Source: Pseudomonas viridiflava
Lineage (GTDB): Bacteria; Pseudomonadota; Gammaproteobacteria; Pseudomonadales; Pseudomonadaceae
Length of the DNA stretch: 64,000 nt
Direction: 5' to 3'
Assembly (NCBI RefSeq): GCF_900585905.1
Contig: NZ_UTVH01000024.1
Span: 1-64,000 of the forward strand
Positions 1 through 9,126 of this stretch are shown here, one piece after another. Under the pieces are notes generated by a model, which saw nothing but the letters and a program-made list of their open reading frames with translations, was not told where the DNA came from and searched no databases. The position numbers were made by a program, and so were the translations under genes. Position 1 is the stretch's first letter. Each line of letters begins with the position of its first letter.

Positions 1-752
1 CTACGATCTCATGAACACCTCGAAACACGCGTCGGGAGGCTGAGTGCAGGCGTTGTGGTGGGGTGCGCTCGGCATGGATGCCGAGCGAGCGCCGTTGGGC
101 CATGGAAGGCCCGTCGGCGCGTCGCCCCGCCACAACGCCGGAGCGAAGGAACCCCTGCGAAGCAGGGGCCGGACGCCAGCGCATAACGGTTCCCCCCTTT
201 GCCATGACAAAGGGGGTCGACCGTCAGGGCGAAACCAGAACTCGCAAACACCTCACGTTTTGTTGGCAGCACCCGATCAAAAGCAAAAAACCCACCATGC
301 CCGCGATAGCAAGACAGCTGACACACCGCTTTCCCGGCTAAAGCCGGTCCCACGTCACCAGCCCGCATGTGCCATTTAAAGTGCAACGCTGCGATCTCAT
401 GAACACCTCGAAACGCGCGTCGGGAGGCTGAGTGCAGGCGTTGTGGTGGGGTGCGCTCGGCATGGATGCCGAGCGAGCGCCGTTGGGCCATGGAAGGCCC
501 GTCGGCGCGTCGCCCCGCCACAACGCCGGAGCGAAGAAACCCCTGCGAAGCAGGGGCCGGACGCCAGCGCACAGTGGTTTCCCCCCTTTGCCGTAACAAA
601 GGGGGTCGACCGTCAGGGCGAAACCAGAACTCGCAAACGCTGCAGGGTTCGTTGGCGACACCCGATTAAAAGCAAACAACCCTCCTTGCTCACGTTAGCA
701 AGCCACCTCCCGGCTAAAGCCGGTCCCACGCCACCAGCCCGCATGTGCAAAA
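1..752. repeat. Tandem 388-bp intergenic repeat with REP-like ends
   Basis: Two near-identical copies lie head to tail at about 4-391 and 392-752 (period 388). Each contains nested short palindromes, including a GGCATGGATGCC core at about 72 and 460, and ends in a REP-like palindrome, CCCGGCTAAAGCCGGTCCCAC, at 333-353 and 709-729. Short open frames cross the repeat on both strands, but they follow the repeat rather than a gene and have no recognisable domain or good ribosome site. The first copy starts at the window edge, so the array may continue outside. The core is related to the inverted pair at 33040-33640. It resembles the long intergenic repeats of fluorescent pseudomonads. No gene is supported before 837. 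Confidence 0.75.
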
Positions 753-836
753 ACACATGTTTACCACGCCAAATGAACCCTTTCCCGGTTCCACTGCCTT
801 AAGTCCTCATCATTGATCTCACTGGCAGGCATCCCC

Positions 837-1664
837 ATGCGCACTCTCGAACTTGCGGGCAAAACGGTTCCGGTTATCGGCCAGGGCACCTGGCACATGG
901 GCGAGCGCGCGGACCTGCGCTCGGCTGAAATTCGCGCGCTGTGTCAGGGCATCGAACGCGGCATGACACTGATTGATACCGCTGAAATGTACGCCGACGG
1001 CGTCGCTGAAGAAATCGTCGGCGAAGCCACAGTGGGCCAGCGCGACAAAGTGTTCCTGGTCAGCAAGGTCTACCCGCACAACGCCAGTCGCCAGGGCATC
1101 CCGGCAGCGTGCGAACGCAGCCTCAAGCGTCTGCGCTGCGATTACATCGACCTGTATTTGCTGCACTGGCCAGGCTCCTATCCGCTGGAAGAAACCGTCG
1201 AGGCGTTCGAGCGCCTGCGTGAGGTGGGCAAGATCGGCCGCTGGGGGGTGTCCAACTTTGACGTCCCGGACATGCTGGAACTGGGCAACGGCGACTGTGC
1301 CACCAACCAGGTGCTGTACAACCCGGAAGATCGCGGCATCGAGTTCGACCTGCTGCCGTGGGCGGCCAGCAACGCCCTGCCGCTCATGGCCTACTGCCCG
1401 ATCGGTCAAGGCCAGGCGGGCAATCTGCTGCACCATCCGGCCCTGCACGAGGTCGCGGCGCGCCACAACGCAACCCCGGCCCAGATCAGCCTGGCGTGGG
1501 TGCTGCGCCAGAGCAACATGATCGCGATTCCAAAGGCGGTCACCCCCAGCCACATCGAACTCAATGCCGCCGCTGCCGACTTGATCCTGACCTCACAGGA
1601 CCTGGCAGACATCGATCGCGCCTGGCCGGTGCCGACCCGGAAGCTACCACTGGCAATGGTGTAA
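837..1664 (+). CDS. Aldo/keto reductase, YeaE-like
   Basis: Predicted NADPH-dependent cytosolic aldo/keto reductase of 275 residues. It closely resembles E. coli YeaE, which reduces methylglyoxal and other aldehydes. The catalytic tetrad is visible: Asp and Tyr in LIDTAEMYADG, Lys in LVSKVYP and His in LYLLHWPG. The C-terminal part has the cofactor-side motif MIAIPKAVTPSH. The ATG at 837 is chosen over an in-frame TTG at 813 because it aligns with the family N terminus (MRTLELAGKTVPVIGQGTW). It stands alone between the repeat array and the next gene, 126 bp away. The fold and activity class are clear; the physiological substrate is not. Confidence 0.88.
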   Translation: MRTLELAGKTVPVIGQGTWHMGERADLRSAEIRALCQGIERGMTLIDTAEMYADGVAEEIVGEATVGQRDKVFLVSKVYPHNASRQGIPAACERSLKRLRCDYIDLYLLHWPGSYPLEETVEAFERLREVGKIGRWGVSNFDVPDMLELGNGDCATNQVLYNPEDRGIEFDLLPWAASNALPLMAYCPIGQGQAGNLLHHPALHEVAARHNATPAQISLAWVLRQSNMIAIPKAVTPSHIELNAAAADLILTSQDLADIDRAWPVPTRKLPLAMV

Positions 1665-1790
1665 GTGCGGGCGACGCCATCCTGCGCAACAAACAGCAAC
1701 ATCCCGCCACAAAACTGTCATAACCGCTTGCCATGATGCGCACTTCGTCCTGCTGCCAGGGACAAGGCGCACCACGGCCAGCGAGCAGTC

Positions 1791-2813
1791 ATGAACCCAA
1801 GCATCGTGCAGAACCATCAGGATTCAGACCTGTTCGGCCTGCTCTACGGTTTCAGTTTCAAACCTGGCGAAAGTGGCCGCGAAATCGGTTCTGCGGCCGC
1901 TCTGCAATGCCTTCAGTCAAGTGACAGCAGCGACGAATTCATCTGGCTGCACTTGAACCTGGCCCATGCAGGCTGCGAACGCTGGATGAAAACCAACCTG
2001 CGGTTGCCTGAAGAGTTCTTCGAAGCCCTGCACGAAGGCTCGCGCTCAACCCGTATCGAACATGTCGACGCCGCACTGCTGGCGGTGGTCAACGACGTGG
2101 TGTTCGATTTCAACATGCTCTCCACTGACATCTCGACCCTGTGGGTCTGCACCCATCGCAACCTGATGATCACCGCGCGCCTGCAACCGCTGCGCTCGGT
2201 GGACAAGCTGCGCTCTTCGGTCAAACGCGGCGAACACTTCCGCTCCCCCCTGGAGCTACTGGTCCATCTGCTGCGCGATCAGGGCGAAGTGCTGACCCAG
2301 TTTCTGCGCAAGACCAGCCTGAGCGTGGACAGGATCGAAGATCAACTGCTGTCCCAGCGCCTGAGCAACAATCGCTCGGAACTGGGCGCGATGCGGCGGG
2401 TGCTGGTGCGCCTGCAACGGCTGCTGGCGCTCGAGCCCGGCTCGCTGATGCGTTTGCTGCATCGTCCGCCGCACTGGTTGCTGGAAGCCGACGTACAGGA
2501 GTTGCGCCAGTCCACCGAAGAGTCGGCACTGGTCATCAGTGACCTTGTGGCGCTGGGCGAGCGGATCAAACTGCTGCAGGAAGAAATCGCCGCCAACCTC
2601 AATGAACAGAGCAGCCGGACGCTGTACACCCTCACCGTGGTCACTGTGCTGGCGCTGCCGATCAATATCGTGGCTGGCTTTTTCGGCATGAATGTCGGCG
2701 GCGTGCCGCTGGCCAGCGATCCGGAGGGCTTCTGGATTCTGGTGGCGATCGTGGCAACCTTCACCTTGATCGTTGGCCGCTGGGCATTTCGCAGGAATCG
2801 CGATCAACAGTAG
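1791..2813 (+). CDS. CorA/ZntB-family divalent cation transporter
   Basis: Inner-membrane cation channel or transporter of 340 residues. A long soluble N-terminal domain (to about residue 270) is followed by two C-terminal membrane segments. The family loop signature appears as FFGMNVGGVPL after the first segment. The GGVPL continuation is typical of the ZntB (zinc) branch rather than the CorA (magnesium) branch, whose loop is usually GMN followed by MPE. Length matches ZntB. The gene is monocistronic, with weak ribosome-site sequence before the ATG. Zinc as substrate is inferred from the loop only; cobalt or magnesium transport is not excluded. Confidence 0.85.
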   Translation: MNPSIVQNHQDSDLFGLLYGFSFKPGESGREIGSAAALQCLQSSDSSDEFIWLHLNLAHAGCERWMKTNLRLPEEFFEALHEGSRSTRIEHVDAALLAVVNDVVFDFNMLSTDISTLWVCTHRNLMITARLQPLRSVDKLRSSVKRGEHFRSPLELLVHLLRDQGEVLTQFLRKTSLSVDRIEDQLLSQRLSNNRSELGAMRRVLVRLQRLLALEPGSLMRLLHRPPHWLLEADVQELRQSTEESALVISDLVALGERIKLLQEEIAANLNEQSSRTLYTLTVVTVLALPINIVAGFFGMNVGGVPLASDPEGFWILVAIVATFTLIVGRWAFRRNRDQQ

Positions 2814-2952
2814 ACCCCGGCCAGCCTGACACTATCTTTAGACCGGTCATCTGAAAAGTCTGACGATTTGCATGCTGGCTGACCTGTGTAAGAACTCCGT
2901 AACATTTTGTAATGAACATGGCTGCCAACCCTACGCATACAGGATTGCGCAC

Positions 2953-4569
2953 ATGGCTACCAGCACCCTGGCCCCGGATTCAGTCGAACAGGTCAACTCG
3001 TCCAAGCCTCAGTTGCATCGCAAATCCAGCCCGCTGACCATGGTGATCTTCTTCGCCATCCTCGCCAGCGGCCTGGCCTTCACGGCTTATAGCCTGATGC
3101 AGGACGTCGAGGACATGGGCACCACGGTCACGACCTGGACGCCCTTTCTGTTGCTGGGCGTGGCGCTGCTCATTGCACTGGGGTTCGAGTTCGTCAACGG
3201 CTTTCACGACACCGCCAACGCCGTCGCTACAGTGATCTATACCCACTCGCTGCCACCCGGCGTTGCCGTGGCCTGGTCGGGTTTTTTCAACTTTCTCGGA
3301 GTGCTGGTTTCCAGCGGCGCGGTGGCGTTTGCGATCATCGCCCTGCTCCCCGTGGAGCTGATATTGCAGGTCGGCTCCGGCGCAGGCTTTGCGATGATCT
3401 TTGCCCTGCTGATCGCCGCCATCATCTGGAACCTGGGCACTTGGTGGCTGGGCCTGCCCGCGTCGTCTTCGCACACCCTGATCGGCTCGATCATCGGCGT
3501 CGGCATCGCCAATGCGCTGATGCATGGGCGTGACGGCACCAGCGGCGTGGACTGGTCGCAGGCCACCAAGATTGGCTACTCACTGTTGCTGTCACCGCTG
3601 GTGGGCTTTGGCTTTGCCGCCTTGCTGCTGCTTGCCATGCGCCTGTTCATCAAAAACCGTGCGCTGTACAAGGCGCCAGAAGGCAACGCGCCACCCCCGT
3701 GGTGGATTCGCGGCCTGCTGATTGTGACCTGCACCGGCGTCTCCTTCGCTCACGGCTCCAACGACGGACAGAAAGGCATGGGCCTGATCATGCTGATTCT
3801 GGTCGGCACCCTGCCCATGGCCTATGCCCTGAACCGCACCATGCCAGCGGATCAGGCGACCCAGTTTGCCGCCGTGGCTGAAGTCACTCAGCAGGCCCTG
3901 AGCCGCAGCGCACCCTTGCCCGCGCCCGCAGACCCGCACAAGACGCTGTCAGAGTATCTGGTCAGCAAGCAGGCAACCCCCGAGCTGATCCCGGCACTGG
4001 CTGTCATGGCTGGCAAAATCGGTATTCAGGTCAAAGGCTACGGCTCGCTGTCCAAGGTCCCTGCCGAAGCAGTGGCCAACGTGCGTAACGACATGTACCT
4101 GACCTCCGAAGCCATCCGTGTCATGGAGAAGAACAAGGTCGGCAACTTCGATGCGGACACTCAGGACAAGCTCAAGCTGTTCAAGGATCAGATCGACAGC
4201 GCCACCCGCTTCATCCCGACCTGGGTGAAAATCGCCGTGGCCATAGCCCTGGGCCTTGGCACGCTGGTGGGCTGGCGGCGCATCGTCATCACCGTGGGCG
4301 AAAAGATCGGCAAGACGCACATGACCTACGCCCAGGGCGCGTCAGCGGAAGTCGTCGCGATGCTGACCATCGGCGCAGCGGACATGTACGGCCTGCCCGT
4401 GTCCACCACCCATGTGCTGTCATCCGGCGTTGCCGGTTCCATGGTCGCCAACGGCTCGGGCCTGCAATTGCGCACCCTGCGCAATCTGGCGATGGCCTGG
4501 GTGCTGACGCTGCCTGCGGCGATCCTGCTGTCGGGCTCGCTGTACTGGGTGTTCGTGCAAGTCTTCTGA
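2953..4569 (+). CDS. Low-affinity inorganic phosphate transporter, Pit family
   Basis: Phosphate permease of the PiT family, 538 residues, polytopic in the inner membrane. The two duplicated signature halves are visible: NGFHDTANAVATVIY near the N terminus and FAHGSNDGQKGMG in the middle, plus PVSTTHVLSSGVAGSM near the end. A hydrophilic loop of about 120 residues (roughly 330-450) separates the membrane halves, as in PitA. The ATG at 2953, preceded by AGGATT, is preferred to an in-frame ATG at 2872 whose extra 27 residues look non-homologous. A strong bidirectional terminator follows. Confidence 0.92.
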   Translation: MATSTLAPDSVEQVNSSKPQLHRKSSPLTMVIFFAILASGLAFTAYSLMQDVEDMGTTVTTWTPFLLLGVALLIALGFEFVNGFHDTANAVATVIYTHSLPPGVAVAWSGFFNFLGVLVSSGAVAFAIIALLPVELILQVGSGAGFAMIFALLIAAIIWNLGTWWLGLPASSSHTLIGSIIGVGIANALMHGRDGTSGVDWSQATKIGYSLLLSPLVGFGFAALLLLAMRLFIKNRALYKAPEGNAPPPWWIRGLLIVTCTGVSFAHGSNDGQKGMGLIMLILVGTLPMAYALNRTMPADQATQFAAVAEVTQQALSRSAPLPAPADPHKTLSEYLVSKQATPELIPALAVMAGKIGIQVKGYGSLSKVPAEAVANVRNDMYLTSEAIRVMEKNKVGNFDADTQDKLKLFKDQIDSATRFIPTWVKIAVAIALGLGTLVGWRRIVITVGEKIGKTHMTYAQGASAEVVAMLTIGAADMYGLPVSTTHVLSSGVAGSMVANGSGLQLRTLRNLAMAWVLTLPAAILLSGSLYWVFVQVF

Positions 4570-4580
4570 TACGCGCGACA

Positions 4581-4616
4581 AAAAAGGCCAGGCACGTTCA
4601 AGTGCCTGGCCTTTTT
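4581..4616. terminator. Bidirectional rho-independent terminator
   Basis: A perfect 14-bp inverted repeat (AAAAAGGCCAGGCA at 4581-4594 and its complement at 4603-4616) encloses an 8-nt loop. It is flanked by A-runs and T-runs suited to termination on both strands. It lies between the convergent phosphate transporter and egtB genes. Confidence 0.9.
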
Positions 4617-4642
4617 GCGTTTCAGTCGCGTGACGCCAGGTT

Positions 4643-5872
4643 TCAGCTGACCGCTTCAGGCTGACGACGATCACGCGCCAGGCGCAGGCCGGAAACCACC
4701 CAGCGTTTTTCCGGGTGAAAAAAGTTGCGATAGGTCGCCCGCGAATGTCCGGGCGATGTGACGCTGGCGCCACCGCGCAGGACCATCTGATTGATCATGA
4801 ACTTGCCGTTGTATTCGCCTACTGCGCTGGCAGCCGGGCGAAACCCGGGGTAGGCGCTGTAGCTGCTCTGCGTCCATTGCCAGGCGACATCGTCCACCTG
4901 CTCCAGCAAGCCCGCCACCGCAGCCGCTTCCCATTCGGCTTCCGTAGGCAACCGTGCATCGGCCCAATGGGCGAAGGCTGCCGCTTCGTAATAGCTGATA
5001 TGGGTCACCGGCGCGTCAGGGTCGACAGGCTCCAGGCCGCGCAAGGTCATCCTTTGCCAGCCATGTGTCTGGTCGTGCTGCCAGTACATCGGCGCGTCCC
5101 AGGCGTTTTGCTGGACCACGCTCCAGCCCTCCGACAGCCACAACCCGGCTTGCACATAGCCGCCTGCGGCCATGAACTCCAGCCATTGGCCGTTGGTCAC
5201 CAGGCGGTCGCTGATTTCGAACGACTGCAGGTAGGTGGTGTGGCGCGGGCCTTCGTTATCGAATGCAAATCCATCGCCCTGATGGCCTATTTCGGTCAGG
5301 CCAGCCTTGAGCGGCTTGAATTGCCCCGCGCGGCCGCCTGTGTCTTTTTTCCAGTTCAAGTCATAGGCCGGTTTGAGGAACGCCAGGCTGAACAGGTGAA
5401 GAATGTCCATGAGCAAGAGCTCCTGGTGTTGCTCTTCATGGGCCAGCCCCAGCGCTACCAGCGCGCTGACGGTCTCAGCAGCGTCGCTTTGCAGCAGACG
5501 CTCCATATGCTGATCGACATGGGCGCGATAGGCCATGACCTGATCGATCCCAGGCCGGGTCATCAGCCCGCGCTGCGGTCTGGGTTGACGAGGTCCGAGG
5601 GCTTCATAGTAGGAATTGAACAGGTAGCTGAAGGCCGGATCGAAACAGGTGTATCCGGGTACATGTTCTGCCAGCAGGAAGGTTTCGAAAAACCAGGTGC
5701 AGTGCGCCAGGTGCCACTTCGCCGGGCTGGCGTCGGGCATTGACTGCACCACCATGTCCTCGGGGCCAAGAGGCTGCGCCAGGCTGCGGCTACGCTGGCG
5801 AACGCACTGGTAGCGCTCGAGCAGAGGATGGGCGGCCAAAGCCAGGTTGAACTCGCGGGTGGGGCTGATCAT
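4643..5872 (-). CDS. Ergothioneine biosynthesis-type sulfoxide synthase EgtB
   Basis: Non-haem iron enzyme of 409 residues. EgtB joins a thiol to trimethylhistidine (hercynine) with oxygen, making the sulfoxide precursor of ergothioneine. The N-terminal DinB-like domain carries the iron site: a histidine in KWHLAHCTW (about residue 54-57) and the HxxxHxE motif HEEQHQE (H145, H149, E151). The C-terminal half is a formylglycine-generating-enzyme-like domain (INQMVLRGGAS, RATYRNFFHPEKRWVVSGLRL). The ATG has a good AGGAGA ribosome site. The hercynine methyltransferase egtD, often adjacent to egtB, is not in this window, so the in vivo product is uncertain. Confidence 0.85.
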   Translation of the reverse strand: MISPTREFNLALAAHPLLERYQCVRQRSRSLAQPLGPEDMVVQSMPDASPAKWHLAHCTWFFETFLLAEHVPGYTCFDPAFSYLFNSYYEALGPRQPRPQRGLMTRPGIDQVMAYRAHVDQHMERLLQSDAAETVSALVALGLAHEEQHQELLLMDILHLFSLAFLKPAYDLNWKKDTGGRAGQFKPLKAGLTEIGHQGDGFAFDNEGPRHTTYLQSFEISDRLVTNGQWLEFMAAGGYVQAGLWLSEGWSVVQQNAWDAPMYWQHDQTHGWQRMTLRGLEPVDPDAPVTHISYYEAAAFAHWADARLPTEAEWEAAAVAGLLEQVDDVAWQWTQSSYSAYPGFRPAASAVGEYNGKFMINQMVLRGGASVTSPGHSRATYRNFFHPEKRWVVSGLRLARDRRQPEAVS

Positions 5873-6190
5873 CGGAACATCTCCTGCGTGCCGCGGCCTG
5901 TGTGTTCAGGTGTGCGGCGTCGAGCACTGCGTGAAAAGCTGCCGCCGGCCAGAAGCGGGTCGGCATCACAACGGAGCCCGTCATCGTCAACGCAATGTTA
6001 ACGGGCAAAGACTTCGATATTGGCTGACGCCATAATGTTCCCTCCATATATCCGAACGAGTGGTACATATAATCGACAGGCAAGCTTCGGCTGCGCGACC
6101 ACGTGCCTTCACTTAGCGCAGGGAACGTTTCACCCCGTTGTGCATCCGAACACTCTAAGCTTTTGGCTCAAAGATTCCCGAGGGACTGCA
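5873..6190. other. Divergent intergenic region, egtB / xdhC-like gene
   Basis: These 318 bp separate two divergent genes and must hold both promoters. An AT-richer stretch at about 6025-6075 is the likeliest promoter area. I see no convincing operator palindrome. Open frames across the region on both strands are extensions of the flanking genes without family support. There is no recognisable egtD remnant. Confidence 0.5.
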
Positions 6191-7381
6191 ATGAATGATC
6201 TGCCACGCCTGCTCGACGCCTTGTCCCTTGCCCAGACCGATGGCCAGCAGGCCGTGATCGCGACGGTGGTCAAGGTCGAAGGCTCGGCCTATCGTCGGCC
6301 CGGCGCGCGCATGGTAATCCCGCAGATCGGCAATGCCACCGGCACCGTCAGCGGCGGCTGCCTGGAAAGCGATGTCAGCAAAAAGGCCTGGTGGCTGACC
6401 GCTAACGGCAAGCCGGCGATGCGCACCTACAGCACCGGCGAAGACGACGATGAGCTGGAGGACGCCGAGCTGAGTTTCGGCCTGGGCTGCAACGGCACGG
6501 TGCACATCCTGTTTGAACGCACCTGCGCGGCCAGGCCATCGTTGGCTGTGCAGGTGTTGCAGTGGGTGCAGACCCATTCGCGCCCTGCCGCGCTGGCCAC
6601 TGTTATCGCCAGCACTGTCGAAGCACAGGTGGCCATTGGTGATCGGGTGGCCGTCAGCGCAGGCGATCAACACGCACCCGATCAGTGGCAGCCAACCCTG
6701 CGCGAGCGCGGCCTGAGCCAGGTTATCAGCGCAGACCTGCAGGCCATCCTGCGCAGCGAAAAATCCGCCATCGGCCACTACGACGCCGGCAATGGCGCCG
6801 TCGAGGTGCTGCTGGAATACATTGCGCCGCCGCGGCGACTGGTGATCTTCGGTGCCGGCCACGACGCCGTGCCGCTGGTCAGCATGGCGCGCCTGCAAGG
6901 CTGGCATACCACGGTAATCGACGCGCGCAGCCATTTCGCCCGTGCCGAGCGTTTCATCGATGCTGATCAAGTGCTCACCCTGCCCTTGCAGCCTTACGCA
7001 GGCATGCAGACGCTGATTGACGACGCTGCCGTGGTGGTGATGACCCACAGCCTGAGCCAGGATCGATACTGGTTGAGCCAGGTCCTTAACCTGAACCCGC
7101 GCTACATCGGCCAGCTTGGCCCGCGCAGCCGCACCGAGCGCCTGCTGGATGAAATGGCCGACCCGGCGCGAGCGCTGCCCGCCTTTGCCAAACTGCATTT
7201 TCCGGTGGGCCTGGATTTGGGCGGTGACACGCCGCACAGTGTGGCGCTGTCGATCCTGGCCGAAATCAATGCCGTGCTCAATCAGCGCCAGGGCGGCATG
7301 CTCAAATACCGCCAGGCGAGCATTCATGCCGCCGACGCGCTGATGCCCGGCGAGCCAGGCCTGCTGCAGCTGGGAGCCTGA
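6191..7381 (+). CDS. XdhC/CoxI-family protein
   Basis: Cytosolic protein of 396 residues related to XdhC, which helps insert sulfurated molybdenum cofactor into xanthine dehydrogenase-type enzymes. The N-terminal XdhC/CoxI domain has VIATVVKVEGSAYRRPGARM and SGGCLESDV. The C-terminal Rossmann-like XdhC domain begins at RRLVIFGAGHDAVPL and contains YIGQLGPRSR. The ATG at 6191 follows a GAGGGA ribosome site; the frame stays open upstream to 6020 but that part is not homologous. No molybdopterin oxidoreductase genes are nearby, so its partner must be encoded elsewhere. Confidence 0.88.
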   Translation: MNDLPRLLDALSLAQTDGQQAVIATVVKVEGSAYRRPGARMVIPQIGNATGTVSGGCLESDVSKKAWWLTANGKPAMRTYSTGEDDDELEDAELSFGLGCNGTVHILFERTCAARPSLAVQVLQWVQTHSRPAALATVIASTVEAQVAIGDRVAVSAGDQHAPDQWQPTLRERGLSQVISADLQAILRSEKSAIGHYDAGNGAVEVLLEYIAPPRRLVIFGAGHDAVPLVSMARLQGWHTTVIDARSHFARAERFIDADQVLTLPLQPYAGMQTLIDDAAVVVMTHSLSQDRYWLSQVLNLNPRYIGQLGPRSRTERLLDEMADPARALPAFAKLHFPVGLDLGGDTPHSVALSILAEINAVLNQRQGGMLKYRQASIHAADALMPGEPGLLQLGA

Positions 7382-7443
7382 GTCAGGCGTAAACAGGCAC
7401 CTGGTCGCACCAGGCAAACCCATAGACTCGTCAGGTCTTGTTC

Positions 7444-9126
7444 ATGAGCAGTAAATACCCGGTCCGGGAATGGGCGCCGCATGAAAGGCCGACCATGCCG
7501 GGCTCGCCTTCCACGCCATTGCACTCGACGCGAAAACGCTGGGCCTTTGCGCTGGTGGGCGTGATCGTGGCGCTGACTGGCGGGCTGGGCAACGCGCTGG
7601 TGATCGCCAACCTGCCTTATCTGCAGGGTTCGCTGGGCGCCACAACGGCGGAAATTGCCTGGCTGCCCGCTGCCTACATCATGACTAACGTGTCGATGAA
7701 CCTGGTGCTGGTCAAGTTTCGCCAGCAGTTCGGCTTGCGCACCTTCACTGAAATGTTTCTGGTGCTGTATGCGCTGGTGACGTTTGCCCATCTGTTCGTC
7801 AACGACATCGATTCGGCCATTGCCGTGCGCGCCGCCCATGGCATGGTCGGTGCGGCGCTGTCGACCCTGGGCTTGTACTACATGATTCAGGCGTTCCCGC
7901 TGAAATGGCGGCTCAAGGCGCTGGTGCTTGGGCTGGGCACCGCGCAACTGGCGATCCCGCTGGCGCGGCTGGTCTCCGAGGACTTGTTGCAGATTGCCGA
8001 ATGGCGCGGCCTGTACCTGTTCGAGCTGGGCATGGCGCTGCTGTCACTGGGGTGCGTGCTGCTGCTGAAGTTGCCCCCAGGCGACCGCTTCAAGGCGTTC
8101 GAGAAACTCGACTTCCTCACCTTTGGCCTGCTTTCGGTGGGCTTTGCCCTGCTCTGCGCGGTGCTGTCTCTGGGGCGCATCGAGTGGTGGCTGGAGGCGC
8201 CATGGATCGGCGTTGCATCTGCGGCCGCCATCGCCCTGATCCTGGCGGGCCTGGCCATCGAACACAACCGCAGCAATCCGCTGCTGATCACCCGTTGGCT
8301 GGGCAGCGGCGCGATCCTGCGCCTGGGCCTGGCGGTGATTCTGTTTCGGGTGGTGCTGTCGGAGCAGTCGGTAGGCGCGGTGGGCCTGCTGCAAACCCTG
8401 AACATGGGCTCCGAACAACTGCACGATCTGTACGCCGTGATGTTGCTGGGCAGCGTGGCCGGGTTGGCGGTCAGCGCCTGGACCATCAACCCGCAGCACT
8501 TGATCAAGCCGCTGCTGATTTCCCTGGCAATGATCGCCGCTGGCGCCTGGATGGACAGCGGTGCGACCAACCTCACTCGCCAGTCGAACATGTTTCTGAG
8601 CCAGTTCCTGCTGGCCTTCGGCGGCACCTTCTTCCTCGGCCCGACGCTGGTACTCGGCGTCAGCGGCGTTATCGCCAACCCGCGAAACATGGTCAGCTTC
8701 TCGGTTCTGTTCGGCATCACCCAGAATCTGGGCGGGCTCATCGGTTCAGCGGTGTTCGGCACGTTTCAGATCGTACGCGAGAAATTTCACTCAAGCGTTC
8801 TGGTGGAACACCTCACCCTGATCGACCCTCTGGTGCAGTCGCGTTTGCAAAGTGCCAGCGCCAGCTACGCTTCAGCGGTAGCCGACCCTGCGTCACGCAG
8901 CGCATTGGGCTTGCGGGCCATCGCCAGCAGCGCGACCCGGGAGGCGAATATTCTGGCCTATAACGATGTCTTCATGCTGATCGCTCTGGTGGCGGTGCTG
9001 ACCATGATCTGGATCTCGGCCCGCACCCTCTGGCTGAAAATGACCACACAACCTGTTGCCGTTGCGATTGCTACGCCAGCAGCGGTGCAACCCCCTTCGA
9101 CTAATCCCAGCGGCGCTCACTCCTGA
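7444..9126 (+). CDS. MFS transporter, 14-TM DHA2-like (EmrB/FarB-like)
   Basis: Inner-membrane drug/proton antiporter of about 560 residues with a long run of hydrophobic segments consistent with 14 helices. It starts with a short cytoplasmic tail before FALVGVIVALTGGLGNALV. IAWLPAAYIMTNVSMNLVLV resembles helix 2 of DHA2 exporters. A TTG at 7438 could add two residues. Its stop overlaps the ATG of the next gene, a HlyD-type adaptor, so the two form an EmrAB-like efflux pair. No outer-membrane factor or local regulator is present. The substrate is unknown. Confidence 0.87.
   Translation: MSSKYPVREWAPHERPTMPGSPSTPLHSTRKRWAFALVGVIVALTGGLGNALVIANLPYLQGSLGATTAEIAWLPAAYIMTNVSMNLVLVKFRQQFGLRTFTEMFLVLYALVTFAHLFVNDIDSAIAVRAAHGMVGAALSTLGLYYMIQAFPLKWRLKALVLGLGTAQLAIPLARLVSEDLLQIAEWRGLYLFELGMALLSLGCVLLLKLPPGDRFKAFEKLDFLTFGLLSVGFALLCAVLSLGRIEWWLEAPWIGVASAAAIALILAGLAIEHNRSNPLLITRWLGSGAILRLGLAVILFRVVLSEQSVGAVGLLQTLNMGSEQLHDLYAVMLLGSVAGLAVSAWTINPQHLIKPLLISLAMIAAGAWMDSGATNLTRQSNMFLSQFLLAFGGTFFLGPTLVLGVSGVIANPRNMVSFSVLFGITQNLGGLIGSAVFGTFQIVREKFHSSVLVEHLTLIDPLVQSRLQSASASYASAVADPASRSALGLRAIASSATREANILAYNDVFMLIALVAVLTMIWISARTLWLKMTTQPVAVAIATPAAVQPPSTNPSGAHS

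Noticed and set aside
9..679. Overlapping frames in both directions at the window start
   Set aside because: They reproduce the 388-bp repeat unit and have no protein family or ribosome site.
2872..2950. Pho-box-like sequence before the phosphate transporter
   Set aside because: Spacing and bases do not match two direct CTGTCAT-type repeats well enough.
5790..6083. Possible egtD remnant upstream of egtB
   Set aside because: The translation shows no methyltransferase motif; it is an N-terminal out-of-frame extension.
6155..7423. 422-codon minus-strand frame
   Set aside because: Antisense to the XdhC-family gene.
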